From Acinetobacter sp. TGL-Y2 (GTDB taxonomy: Bacteria > Pseudomonadota > Gammaproteobacteria > Pseudomonadales > Moraxellaceae): a stretch of 64,000 bases of DNA. Position numbers and translations under genes: made by a program. Shown here piece by piece: positions 34,185 through 45,500 of this stretch (positions within the stretch are counted from its first letter, which is position 1; every line of letters starts with the position of its first letter). Location: assembly GCF_001612555.1 (NCBI RefSeq), contig NZ_CP015110.1, forward strand, positions 1-64,000, in the 5' to 3' direction. The notes below the pieces were generated by a model. That model saw nothing but the letters and a program-made list of their open reading frames with translations, did not search any database and was not told the DNA's origin.

Positions 34185-35663
34185 ATGACAGATACTCGTG
34201 AAAACTGGTCTGCCCGATCAGGCTTTATTATCGCCGCAATTGGTTCTGCTGTGGGCTTGGGAAATATTTGGCGTTTTCCATACGTGGCCTATGAAAACGG
34301 CGGTGGCGCATTTTTAATTCCGTATTTAATTGCCTTATTGACCGCAGGTTTACCGCTGCTGTTTTTAGATTATGCCGTGGGTCATCGCAGTAGTGGTTCA
34401 CCACCAAAAGCCTATAAACGACTCATGAAGAAAGCCGAAACACTCGGCTGGTGGCAAGTCTGTGTTTGTTTAATTATTGGTTTGTACTACGCAGGCGTTC
34501 TAACTTGGGCGGGAAGTTATGTTTACTTCTCTATGGGTCAAATGTGGGGCTCAGACCCAGAAGCCTTCTTCTTTAAACAGTATCTACAGACCTCATCGGA
34601 AGCTGGCTTTGACATGACTTTTGTCAGTCATTTGTTCTGGCCACTGGTTGCCGTTTGGGCTGGAGTACTGTTCATTTTGTACGGTGGTGTTAAAAAAGGC
34701 GTTGAGCTTTCCAACAAAATCTTTATGCCGTTATTGATTGTTTTATTTTCTATTTTGGTGATTCAGGCGTTACGTTTACCCGGTGCAGCCGATGGCTTAA
34801 ATGCCTTCTTTACCCCGAACTGGACAGCCATGATGGACTATAAAGTCTGGTTGGCTGCCTATGGGCATATCTTCTTCAGTTTATCTGTGGGCTTCGGCAT
34901 CATGGTGACCTACGCATCTTATCTTAAACCGAAAACCAACTTAACGGGTTCAGGTTTAATTGTTGGATTTGCCAATTCATCATTTGAAATTTTAGCGGGT
35001 ATTGGCGTATTTGCTGCATTGGGCTTTATGGCACATTCAGCGGGCAGCACTGTAGAGGAAGTGGTCAGTGGTGGTATTGGTCTGGCATTTATTGCCTTCC
35101 CGAAACTGATCTCAAGTTTAGGTGCAGGTGCAGATTTATTTGGTATCTTGTTCTTCACCTCGCTTTTTGTTGCTGGTATTACCTCCATGGTCAGTATTCT
35201 GGAAGTGCCAATTGCAGGCCTACAGGACAAATTAAAATGGAGCCGTAAAAAGGCAGTGAGTGCTGTGGGCGGGGGAACAGGTCTTGTATCTATCTTCCTA
35301 TTTTCAACCACCAATGCCATTAAATTGGTTGATATCATTGATCACTTCATCAATAACATTGGTATCGTAACAGGTGCATTGATCTCAATTATCATGGTGT
35401 CATGGTTCAAACGTTCGATCATGAAAGAGTTGGAATTACATATTAATGGGATTTCAACAGTTCAATTGGGCCGTACGTGGGAATTGACCTTAACCATTAT
35501 CACCCCAGGAGTTCTGCTCAGTACTTTGCTTTTAACTGTGTATGCATTACTGACCAAAGGCTATGGTGACTATTCATTTGGTCTACAAATGTGGTTCGGT
35601 TGGGGCAGTATTATTTTTTGCGTACTCGGCGCTATTTTATTTTCTAGACTTAAAGACCGATAG
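34185..35663 (+). CDS. Sodium-dependent amino acid transporter, NSS/SNF family (MetP type)
   Basis: A Na+-coupled amino acid importer of 492 residues with the LeuT fold. The first helix has the signature GSAVGLGNIWRFPYVAYENGGGAF, which holds the sodium- and substrate-binding unwound segment. About 11-12 membrane helices follow. The gene 12 nt downstream encodes a 36-residue MetS-type small subunit, which identifies this as the large subunit of the two-component methionine/alanine importers known from Corynebacterium (MetPS). Substrate by analogy is methionine or alanine. Start at ATG 34185; AATTAGGTGTTTT provides the binding site. Confidence 0.88.
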   Translation: MTDTRENWSARSGFIIAAIGSAVGLGNIWRFPYVAYENGGGAFLIPYLIALLTAGLPLLFLDYAVGHRSSGSPPKAYKRLMKKAETLGWWQVCVCLIIGLYYAGVLTWAGSYVYFSMGQMWGSDPEAFFFKQYLQTSSEAGFDMTFVSHLFWPLVAVWAGVLFILYGGVKKGVELSNKIFMPLLIVLFSILVIQALRLPGAADGLNAFFTPNWTAMMDYKVWLAAYGHIFFSLSVGFGIMVTYASYLKPKTNLTGSGLIVGFANSSFEILAGIGVFAALGFMAHSAGSTVEEVVSGGIGLAFIAFPKLISSLGAGADLFGILFFTSLFVAGITSMVSILEVPIAGLQDKLKWSRKKAVSAVGGGTGLVSIFLFSTTNAIKLVDIIDHFINNIGIVTGALISIIMVSWFKRSIMKELELHINGISTVQLGRTWELTLTIITPGVLLSTLLLTVYALLTKGYGDYSFGLQMWFGWGSIIFCVLGAILFSRLKDR

Positions 35664-35674
35664 GGGAATTCGCT

Positions 35675-35785
35675 ATGAATACATCTGCAATTATCATGAT
35701 GATTATCTCCATTGTATTCTTATGGGGTGGACTGATTTTAGCCATTTTACATTTGATGAAGCATCCCGAATCACTTGATGACTAA
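35675..35785 (+). CDS. metS: MetS-type small subunit of the NSS transporter
   Basis: A 36-residue single-pass membrane peptide: MNTSAIIMMIISIVFLWGGL, then ILAILHLMKHPESLDD. It matches the methionine/alanine import small-subunit family: a polar start, one hydrophobic helix with a W-G-G-L segment, and a short charged tail. It begins 12 nt after the stop of the NSS transporter, with AGGGGAATTCGCT as binding site, so the two form an operon. In Corynebacterium the small subunit is needed for transport by MetP. It is short enough to be missed by automated gene callers. Confidence 0.85.
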   Translation: MNTSAIIMMIISIVFLWGGLILAILHLMKHPESLDD

Positions 35786-35826
35786 TCTATAAAAAATTGG
35801 AAATATTCGTAAAAGAATATGCAAAT

Positions 35827-35864
35827 GAAAGTCATTATCATTTGTGATAATGACTTTCTTGTTT
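35827..35864 (+). terminator. Palindromic terminator between metS and zupT
   Basis: A perfect 14-pair stem (GAAAGTCATTATCA / TGATAATGACTTTC, loop TTTG) followed by TTGTTTT. Most likely the metS terminator. Its AT-rich palindromic core and position 24 nt before zupT also make a metal-regulator operator conceivable. Confidence 0.7.
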
Positions 35865-35881
35865 TGAAATGACGCAAAATC

Positions 35882-36699
35882 ATGGAAAGCTTTGCTCAAA
35901 ATAGTGTTTGGCTTGCATTTACAGTGACCTTTTTGGCTGGGCTTGCCACGGTGCTGGGTGGTGCTTTGATTTTTTTTTAAGAAAACCCAGTGCACGAATG
36001 CTGGCCTTTGGTTTGGCATTTTCCGCAGGTGCAATGATTTATATTTCTTTAACTGAGATTGTAAATAAATCCATATCATCCTTTGCAGAAATCTACATCG
36101 AACAATATGCTTATGCGTATGGCACATTTTCCTTTTTAGCGGGTGTGGTATTGGTTTTATTGCTTGACCGTTTTATTCCCAATCCGCATGAAAAAATAGA
36201 ACAACAGATTGGAAAAGACATGAGTCAGCAGCAACTCAGGCGTACCGCACTTCTGACTTTATTTGCCATCACAGCCCACAATATGCCTGAAGGTTTAGCG
36301 ACTTTTTTTGCAACATTGTCCAGTCCAACTTTAGGTGCACCACTTGCAGTTGCGATTGCCATTCATAATATTCCAGAAGGGGTAGCGATTGCCTTACCCG
36401 TATATATGGCCACAGGCAGTAAGAAGCTTGCGATGAGCGCAAGTTTAATTTCAGGTTTGGCTGAACCGTTTGGTGCTGCACTGGGTTACTTCATTTTGCA
36501 GCCGTATATGGGAGCAAATGTCTACGGCATCGTGTTTGGAATCATTGGTGGGGTCATGGTGTATTTGGCACTGGATGAATTATTACCGACTGCGAAGCGT
36601 TACGCCCAAGGACATGAAACGCTCTATGGCTTGGTGTCTGGTATGGCGATTTTGGCTAGCAGTTTAGTCATGTTTAAATTTGCCAGTTCAACCGTTTAG
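35882..36699 (+). pseudogene. zupT: ZupT-like zinc transporter, frameshifted in a T tract
   Basis: ZIP-family metal importer. From ATG 35882 the frame reads MESFAQNSVWLAFTVTFLAG...GGALIFF and stops at a TAA created by a T9 tract (35970-35978). One extra T would restore ...GGALIFFLRKPSARMLAFG and fuse it to the rest of the protein, which runs to 36699 with the ZIP metal-binding helices ITAHNMPEGLATF and AIHNIPEGVAIA. The complete product would be about 272 residues, normal for ZupT. The alternative start at 35908 is out of frame for the first helix; a restart at 35998 would lose that helix. Possible causes: a real deletion, phase variation by slippage, or a homopolymer sequencing error. Confidence 0.82.
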
Positions 36700-36791
36700 A
36701 TCAACCTCCAGTTCACTCTTTCACTTGACCATTTAAAGAAATTATTTCAATACAATATGCCAATAAAATAGGGAATCAATATCCATAAACA

Positions 36792-36817
36792 AAAAAAGTG
36801 GCCGAAGCCACTTTTTT
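36792..36817. terminator. Bidirectional terminator between zupT and rsmB
   Basis: GTGGC-CGAA-GCCAC with A6 and T6 arms, so it can end transcription of zupT (plus) and of fmt-rsmB (minus). Confidence 0.85.
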
Positions 36818-36831
36818 AACCAGAAAACAAC

Positions 36832-38133
36832 TTAGCTCTTTTGAATACGGCAGTAGTAGAAACCATCACCACGGTCATTTTCAGGGAATAACTGACGACC
36901 ATGAATTTGTTCAATGCCCCATTCAGCATCAATTTTCACTTCGGTTGCATCGGCATGTTCAGCAAAGAATTGAATCATTTGCTGTTCATTTTCAACTTTT
37001 AAAATCGAACAGGTAATGTAAAGTAGAGTCCCGCCCACTTTAAGCTGCTGCCACATGTTGCTTAAAATTTCTTTTTGCAATGTAACTGTTTTGGCAATGT
37101 CAGTCGAGTGACGCAGCAGGCGAATATCAGGATGACGACGCATTACACCGATCGCTGAACATGGCGCATCCAGCACAATACAATCGATCGGTTCAGGCGC
37201 CGTCCAAGTTGTTGCATCTGCGGTGAGAATTTCCACATCTGCATATTCATTCAAGCCTAAACGCTCTAAGTTTTCCGCCACGCGAACCAAGCGTTTGGCA
37301 TCATGATCGAGAGCATACAGTTTTTTCGGGCTATATTTTTCTAAAATATGCGCTGTTTTTCCACCAGGAGCTGCACAGGCATCGACCACCACTTTGCCTT
37401 CTAAATTCGGTACAAGGGTTGCGCATAACTGAGCGTGTTCGTCTTGAACTGAGAAACCGCCTTCTTCAAAACCGGGTAAGTTCGGAATATGTACATTTTG
37501 TTCAAGTACAATACCGACATCCGATATTTCACAAGGACGTGCTTCAAAACCTTCTTCTTCTAGAATCTCAAGGTATTCAGCGCGGCTGACTTGATTGACG
37601 TTGACACGTAAAGTCAGTGGCGCAATTTGCTTTAAATTGTACGAAATTTCAGGAAGCTGATCTGCCCAATCTTTTTTCAAACGTTTAAACAACCAGCTGG
37701 GTAAACCATGGGCATGTTCAAGAGCAAGGCTGAATTCTTCAGTTTCACGTGAAACACGGCGCAGGATGGCATTCACCAAACCACTTAAGGGTTCAAAACC
37801 GAGTTGCTTTGCAGCAGTCACAGTTTCTGAAATCGCCGCATGCGCAGGTACACGGGTACATAAAATTTGGTAAAGACCCAAATACAAACAGCTTTCTACT
37901 GTGCCATTTTCAAGGGGCTTGGTCAGCAAGGGCAAAGTAATTGCTTTAAGTGCATGCCATTGACGTAAACAGCCCAAAGTCAGTTCATGGTACAAACCAC
38001 GATCACGCTCAGAGACAATATTGATGTGTTGATTTAATACAGAAGCAAGAGATTGACCGTTTTGTACAGCCAAAAGTGTTTTCACCACTTGTGCACGTAA
38101 ATTTAGATTTTTCGAAGATGGGCTATGACTCAT
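36832..38133 (-). CDS. rsmB: 16S rRNA (cytosine-967 C5) methyltransferase RsmB
   Basis: RsmB methylates C967 of 16S rRNA. The 433-residue protein has an N-terminal NusB-like RNA-binding domain (about residues 10-140, with ERDRGLYHELTLGCLRQ) and a C-terminal SAM-dependent domain with VVDACAAPGGKT, LDAPCSAIGVMRRHPD and the second catalytic cysteine in ITCSILKVENE. Its ATG overlaps the fmt stop by four bases (ATGA), so translation is coupled. The order fmt-rsmB is the standard gammaproteobacterial arrangement (def-fmt-rsmB), but no def gene is upstream here. Confidence 0.95.
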   Translation of the reverse strand: MSHSPSSKNLNLRAQVVKTLLAVQNGQSLASVLNQHINIVSERDRGLYHELTLGCLRQWHALKAITLPLLTKPLENGTVESCLYLGLYQILCTRVPAHAAISETVTAAKQLGFEPLSGLVNAILRRVSRETEEFSLALEHAHGLPSWLFKRLKKDWADQLPEISYNLKQIAPLTLRVNVNQVSRAEYLEILEEEGFEARPCEISDVGIVLEQNVHIPNLPGFEEGGFSVQDEHAQLCATLVPNLEGKVVVDACAAPGGKTAHILEKYSPKKLYALDHDAKRLVRVAENLERLGLNEYADVEILTADATTWTAPEPIDCIVLDAPCSAIGVMRRHPDIRLLRHSTDIAKTVTLQKEILSNMWQQLKVGGTLLYITCSILKVENEQQMIQFFAEHADATEVKIDAEWGIEQIHGRQLFPENDRGDGFYYCRIQKS

Positions 38134-39092
38134 GCGAAAATATGTCCTACATGCAATTTTTGAGTTTGATAAATTTGAACTGGGTTTAAGGGCTTAGCGC
38201 CAGGCCACTGTAATAATGACAAGCAGACCGCTTTTTGATCACCACAGACGACATGGACGCCGTGTTTATCTAAAGCAATGATTTCACCGGGAGTAGCGGT
38301 CTCGGAATTCAATTCAGACAAGGATGACTGCCAAATACGTAAATTTTCAATGTCATTTAGGGCTGTGAAAGCGACAGGCCAAGGGTTAAACGCACGAATA
38401 TTACGATCGATCTCTACAGCAGGAAGCTGCCAGTTAATCTGCGCTTCCGCTTTCGATAGTTTGTGGGCGTACACTGTGAAGTGCTCATCTTGTACTTCAC
38501 GGGTGTCTAAATACTGTTGTAGTGTTTGCTCGGTTTCCAAAACTTGAAGCAATGCCTGAGCACCTTGGATCGCCAATTTATCATGCAAAGTGGCTGAGGT
38601 ATCTGTAGCTTCAATCGGGCAAATGGTTTTAAACATCATGTCGCCAGTATCGAGTCCTGCCGCCATTCTCATAATGGTGATGCCCGTTTCAGAATCACCT
38701 GAACTAATCGCACGTTGAATCGGTGCTGCACCGCGCCAGCGAGGAAGCAGTGAACCATGGATATTTAGACAACCATACTTCGACATATCTAAAACAGTTT
38801 GAGGGAGAATTAAACCATAAGCTGCCACCACCATGACATCTGCCTGCAAAGCCGCTAGCTCCTTCTGTGCAGCCAAACCCTCTTCAGTCGATGCTTTAAA
38901 GTGCAGGGGTTGATAAACAGGAAGGTTATGCTCAAGTGCCAATTGTTTAACCGCAGAGGCACTCAGTTTTTGTCCGCGTCCAGCTTTACGGTCTGGCTGA
39001 GTATACACAGCGACAATTTCATGTGTAGTGCTGAGCAATGCGGCTAAAGCACTTGCTGCAAATTCAGGTGTACCCGCAAAGATGATTTTCAA
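38130..39092 (-). CDS. fmt: Methionyl-tRNA formyltransferase
   Basis: Fmt formylates initiator Met-tRNA for translation initiation. In 320 residues it shows the N-terminal Rossmann-like start KIIFAGTPEFAA, the formyl-folate binding and catalytic segment NIHGSLLPRWRGAAPIQRA, AAGLDTGDM, and a C-terminal OB-like domain (about residues 205-320). It is the first gene of the fmt-rsmB operon, overlapping rsmB by four bases. Start at 39092. The promoter should lie in the 39093-39550 gap, which it shares with the divergent adhesin gene. Confidence 0.95.
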   Translation of the reverse strand: MKIIFAGTPEFAASALAALLSTTHEIVAVYTQPDRKAGRGQKLSASAVKQLALEHNLPVYQPLHFKASTEEGLAAQKELAALQADVMVVAAYGLILPQTVLDMSKYGCLNIHGSLLPRWRGAAPIQRAISSGDSETGITIMRMAAGLDTGDMMFKTICPIEATDTSATLHDKLAIQGAQALLQVLETEQTLQQYLDTREVQDEHFTVYAHKLSKAEAQINWQLPAVEIDRNIRAFNPWPVAFTALNDIENLRIWQSSLSELNSETATPGEIIALDKHGVHVVCGDQKAVCLSLLQWPGAKPLNPVQIYQTQKLHVGHIFA

Positions 39093-39550
39093 TATTGGAA
39101 CTCTTTAACATTTAACCCGCCATTATAGCAAAGCTCTACCTGACTGTTTAACAATTCGATGACTTCATTGTTAAGTTCATTTTAAAAGAGTATTTATGTA
39201 ATTAAATGAGGTCTATTTCATGTAAATTCAGCTTAAAAAAATAATTTAACGTACAAATAATGATCAGATGTGACACTTTTTGGTTTGTTTATTTTTCTTC
39301 AAAAATTGTGAATCTATTCTACATAATTCAAACATATGATATTTAATAAAAATCACATTACTTGCAGTAATGGAGATATACCTGGCTATTGTTTTTTTAG
39401 AGTGTGAACTGCATTACATTTTTTTGATTGATAAAAATGTATGGTTAATGTTAAATATTCTTAGATGAAATTTAAACAGCCTCTTTTATTGATTTTTAAG
39501 AATAAAAAGCAATAAAAGCATACAAATAAACAGCACCACGGGAATAAAAA
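39093..39550. promoter_or_regulatory. Divergent regulatory gap between fmt and the giant adhesin
   Basis: 458 nt, very AT-rich, no ORF. A plausible sigma-70 promoter for the adhesin is TTGATA (39428-39433), 17 nt, TTAAAT (39451-39456), with a start near 39463 and a leader of about 88 nt. Upstream of it lies the palindrome ATTACT-TGC-AGTAAT (39357-39371), a possible operator. The adhesin ribosome binding site is GGGA, eight nucleotides before the ATG. All of this is read by eye only. Confidence 0.35.
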
Positions 39551-42500
39551 ATGAACAAAATCTATAAGGTGATTTGGAATGCTGCTTTAGGAACGTGGGT
39601 GGCTGTTTCAGAACTCGCAAAAGGTAAAACAAAGTCTTCTAAAATAAAAGCCATTGTTGGAACTGCGACGATTGGATTGATGGTGACGTTTAGCTCAGGT
39701 GTGGGGGCGGCTTATACTGCTGGTGGTGGAACAACACCGCTTTTTGGGGCTGGAAGTTCAGGTATTGCAATAGGGAATGGTAATGTCGGTTCTGCTACTG
39801 TTGGTGCAAATGGGGGAGAAGCAATTGCAATAGGTGCAACTACACGTGCAAATGGATTTCAGTCGACAGTTATTGGTAATGATATTACAGGTAATGGTGA
39901 TCAATCTGTAATTATTGGTTCAAATTACAATGTGAATATCACGACTTCCACGGGGCTAGGTGGTGTTGCAGTGGGGAGTGGTTTAACTACTACCTTAAAG
40001 AGTCCTATGGCTAATGGTATAGGTTCTGTAGCGATTGGTTCGAGTGGTGATGGTACTACGAGTAGTAATAGCTTAAATGGTGCTGTGGCTACAGGAAACC
40101 ATGCATTGGCGTTGATGGCGGGATCAATTTCTAGTGCAACTGATTCAATTGCAATTGGAACGAATGCCGGTGCTATTTCTAATAACAGCATTGCACTTGG
40201 AGCAAATGCTGATGCAGGTCGGTCAGGTGGAATCTTGGATGTTAATGCAACAGCGATAGGTAAAGATACAAAAGCGTATGCGTATAGTATTGCACTAGGT
40301 ACTGGAGCAAACGCTGATAATGCTGGATATTTACGTACAGATGGCGGTATTGCAATTGGTAATGATGCAACAGTTGGTACTATCCAAAGCGGCATAGCAG
40401 TTGGTAATAGTGCAAACGCGAGTTTAAATAATTCAGTTGCGTTAGGAAATAACTCAAAAACAATAGCGATGTCAAAAGCGGCATATCTAACAAATCAGGC
40501 AACATCGGCTGCTGTAGGCGTAGTTTCTGTGGGTTCTGACACGCAAAAACGTCGTATTCAAAATTTAGCAGATGGTGCTGAAGACTCAGATGCCGTGACT
40601 ATTGCACAATTAAAAGATGTAAATAATCGAGCGGTTGGAAATACGACTGCATTAGGTGGAGGAGCAGCTTATGATCCTGCAACAGATACGTATATTGCAC
40701 CTAAATATAATGTAACCACGAATCCATCAGCGGCTACAAAAACAGGTGATGTAAATACAGTTGCAGCTGCTTTAATTGGTTTGGATACAGCAATTAACCA
40801 ACCGATAACCTTTGCTGGAAATTCAGGTACAAGTGCGCAGAAACTAGGATCGGCATTAAATATTAAGGGTGGGGCTACAGCGGCTAGTTCAAATGCAAAT
40901 GTTAAAACAGTTGTGACGAACGATAATGTTGATATTCAAATTGTTGATGCGCCTACATTTGCAGGAACAGTGACATCTACAGGTTTGCAAGTAAATGGCA
41001 ACAGTACTGTTACTGGTACTCAGACAGTTACAGGCATGAGTAATTTAAATGGTGGGGCGAATTTAAATAATCAAAAAATTACAGGTCTTCAGGATGGGAC
41101 AGTTGCATCGGGGTCAAAAGAAGCAGTAAATGGTGGTCAGTTATTTACAACGAATACAAATGTAAGTACGGCACAAACGACAGCAAATAATGCCCTAGCG
41201 AATGCTGCGACAGCAGATGGCAAAGCGGTAGCAGCACAAAATACAGCGAATACAGCAAATACTACAGCAAATACAGCAAATACCACAGCAAATAGTGCAC
41301 TAACTGAAGCACAAAAAGGTTTAAATTTTACTGTAAATGGTACAGCGCCAGCAGATAAAGTTGGACTTGGAGAAACTGTTAATTTTGCAAATGGCACAAA
41401 TACCACAGCTGTTTATGATCCAGCGACAAACACTTATAAATATAATGTGGTTGATGCGCCTACATTTGCAGGAACAGTGACATCTACAGGTTTGCAAGTA
41501 AATGGCAACAGTACTGTTACTGGTACTCAGACAGTTACAGGCATGAGTAATTTAAATGGTGGGGCGAATTTAAATAATCAAAAAATTACAGGTCTTCAGG
41601 ATGGGACAGTTGCATCGGGGTCAAAAGAAGCAGTAAATGGTGGTCAGTTATTTACAACGAATACAAATGTAAGTACGGCACAAACGACAGCAAATAATGC
41701 CCTAGCGAATGCTGCGACAGCAGATGGCAAAGCGGTAGCAGCACAAAATACAGCGAATACAGCAAATACTACAGCAAATACAGCAAATACCACAGCAAAT
41801 AGTGCACTAACTGAAGCACAAAAAGGTTTAAATTTTACTGTAAATGGTACAGCGCCAGCAGATAAAGTTGGACTTGGAGAAACTGTTAATTTTGCAAATG
41901 GCACAAATACCACAGCTGTTTATGATCCAGCGACAAACACTTATAAATATAATGTGGTTGATGCGCCTACATTTGCAGGAACAGTGACATCTACAGGTTT
42001 GCAAGTAAATGGCAACAGTACTGTTACTGGTACTCAGACAGTTACAGGCATGAGTAATTTAAATGGTGGGGCGAATTTAAATAATCAAAAAATTACAGGT
42101 CTTCAGGATGGGACAGTTGCATCGGGGTCAAAAGAAGCAGTAAATGGTGGTCAGTTATTTACAACGAATACAAATGTAAGTACGGCACAAACGACAGCAA
42201 ATAATGCCCTAGCGAATGCTGCGACAGCAGATGGCAAAGCGGTAGCAGCACAAAATACAGCGAATACAGCAAATACCACAGCAAATAGTGCACTAACTGA
42301 AGCACAAAAAGGTTTAAATTTTACTGTAAATGGTACAGCGCCAGCAGATAAAGTTGGACTTGGAGAAACGGTTAACTTTGCAAATGGCACAAATACCACA
42401 GCTGTTTATGATCCAGCGACAAACACTTATAAATATAATGTGGTTGATGCGCCTACATTTGCAGGAACAGTGACATCTACAGGTTTGCAAGTAAATGGCA

Positions 42501-45500
42501 ACAGTACTGTTACTGGTACTCAGACAGTTACAGGCATGAGTAATTTAAATGGTGGGGCGAATTTAAATAATCAAAAAATTACAGGTCTTCAGGATGGGAC
42601 AGTTGCATCGGGGTCAAAAGAAGCAGTAAATGGTGGTCAGTTATTTACAACGAATACAAATGTAAGTACGGCACAAACGACAGCAAATAATGCCCTAGCG
42701 AATGCTGCGACAGCAGATGGCAAAGCGGTAGCAGCACAAAATACAGCGAATACAGCAAATACTACAGCAAATACAGCAAATACCACAGCAAATAGTGCAC
42801 TAACTGAAGCACAAAAAGGTTTAAATTTTACTGTAAATGGTACAGCGCCAGCAGATAAAGTTGGACTTGGAGAAACGGTTAACTTTGCAAATGGTACAAA
42901 TACCACAGCTGTTTATGATCCAGCGACAAACACTTATAAATATAATGTCATCGATGCACCTGTTTTCGCTGGACAAGTAAAAGCCAATGGTTTTGATGCT
43001 AGTGGTCAGACCATCAGCAACGTAGCTAGTGGTGGTTCGACTGTGACGAATGCAGCAAATATAGGCGATGTGCAAGCGGCGGCGGTAGCTTCGAAAACTA
43101 CCGTTGTACAAGGCAAAAATACGACCGTTACCAAAACAACAGATCCAACAACGGGAAGTGATAGCTATACCATTGATGCTGACTCAGCGAGTGTGACCAC
43201 GAGCTCAGGTACACTTGCAGTAAGCAAAGGAACAAAAGATAGTAATGGCAATACTGCTTATGATCTAGACCTTTCGACGGCAACCAAAAATCAAATTCAA
43301 CAAGGCGTGACAGCGAGTACAGACATTGCGACCAAAGGTCTGACTTTTAATGGAGACAGTGGTACGACTGGCATTAAAAAGTTGGGTGATGCGGTTGCGA
43401 TCACTGGTGATACAAACATTGTAACAGCTGCAACGGTTGATGGCGTAGCAGTAAGCTTAAACCGTAACTTGGATCTAGACAGCGTGACTGCAGGCAATAC
43501 CGTCATCAATGGGGCTGGAGTGACAACAGATAAAGTCACTGTAGGCAATGTGACGGTTGACAGCAGTACCAATAAAATCAGCGGATTAGAAGCAGGCACA
43601 GCGGGCAAAGATGCGGTCAACAAAGACCAATTGGACAGCGTCCAAGCGGGTGCAACACAAAACACCGATGCCTTGGGCAACAGCACGGCTGCGAACTTAG
43701 GCGGTGGTGCGACATACGACTCAAGCACAGGTGCGCTCAGTGCACCAAGCTACATCACCAATGATCCAACCACAGGTACTGCGAACACGGCGAGCAATGT
43801 TGGCGATGCGCTGGACAGCTTAAACACAGCGGTGAACAAACCACTGACCTTTAAAGATGCAGCGAGCGGTAGTTCGATCAATCCACTGGGCAGCGAATTG
43901 GCGATCGTGGGGGACAGCAACATCACCACCACCGTGAGCCAAGGCCAAGCAGCGATTGCACTGAACAAAGACATCAGTTTAGACAGCGTGACTGCAGGCA
44001 ATACCGTCATCAATGGGGCTGGAGTGACAACAGATAAAGTCACTGTAGGCAATGTGACGGTTGACAGCAGTACCAATAAAATCAGCGGATTAGAAGCAGG
44101 CACAGCGGGCAAAGATGCGGTCAACAAAGACCAATTGGACAGCGTACAAGCGGGTGCAACACAAAACACCGATGCCTTGGGCAACAGCACGGCTGCGAAC
44201 TTAGGCGGTGGTGCGACATACGACTCAAGCACAGGTGCGCTCAGTGCACCAAGCTACATCACCAACGATCCAACCACAGGTACTGCGAACACGGCGAGCA
44301 ATGTTGGCGATGCGCTGGACAGCTTAAACACAGCGGTGAACAAACCACTGACCTTTAAAGATGCAGCGAGCGGTAGTTCAACCAATCCACTGGGCAGCGA
44401 ATTGGCGATTGTGGGGGACAGCAACATCACCACCACCGTGAGCCAGGGCCAAGCAGCAATTGCACTGAACAAAGACATCAGTTTAGACAGCGTGACTGCA
44501 GGCAATACCGTCATCAATGGGGCTGGAGTGACAACAGATAAAGTCACTGTAGGCAATGTGACGGTTGACAGCAGTACCAATAAAATCAGCGGATTAGAAG
44601 CAGGCACAGCGGGCAAAGATGCGGTCAACAAAGACCAATTGGACAGCGTACAAGCGGGTGCAACACAAAACACCGATGCCTTGGGCAACAGCACCGCAGC
44701 CAACTTAGGCGGTGGTGCGACATACGACTCAAGCACAGGTGCGCTCAGTGCACCAAGCTACATCACCAACGATCCAACCACAGGTACTGCGAACACGGCG
44801 AGCAATGTTGGCGATGCGCTGGACAGCTTAAACACAGCGGTGAACAAACCACTGACCTTTAAAGATGCAGCGAGCGGTAGTTCGATCAATCCACTGGGCA
44901 GCGAATTGGCGATTGTGGGGGACAGCAACATCACCACCACCGTGAGCCAGGGCCAAGCAGCAATTGCACTGAACAAAGACATCAGTTTAGACAGCGTGAC
45001 TGCAGGCGATAGCCTTCTCAATACCGATGGCTTAACGATTGTGGGTGGACCAAGCATTACCAAAACGGGCATTGATGCGGCAGGCAACACCATTAGCAAT
45101 GTCAAAGATGGTGTGGCGGGCAAAGATGCGGTCAACAAAGACCAATTGGATAGCGTACAAGCGGGTGCAACACAAAACACCGATGCCTTGGGCAACAGCA
45201 CCGCAGCCAACTTAGGCGGTGGTGCGACATACGACTCAAGCACAGGTGCGCTCAGTGCACCAAGCTACATCACCAACGATCCAACCACAGGTGCTGCGAA
45301 CACGGCGAGCAATGTTGGCGATGCGCTGGACAGCTTAAACACAGCGGTGAACAAACCACTGACCTTCAAAGATGCAGCGAGCGGCAGTTCAACCAATCCA
45401 CTGGGCAGCGAATTGGCGATTGTGGGGGACAGCAACATCACCACCACCGTGAGCCAGGGCCAAGCAGCAATTGCACTGAACAAAGACATCAGTTTAGACA

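Noticed and set aside
35908..36699. ORF starting MACIYSDLFGW as the natural start of the zinc transporter
   Set aside because: Its first 20 residues come from the wrong frame of the true first helix; the correct N-terminus begins at 35882 in another frame.
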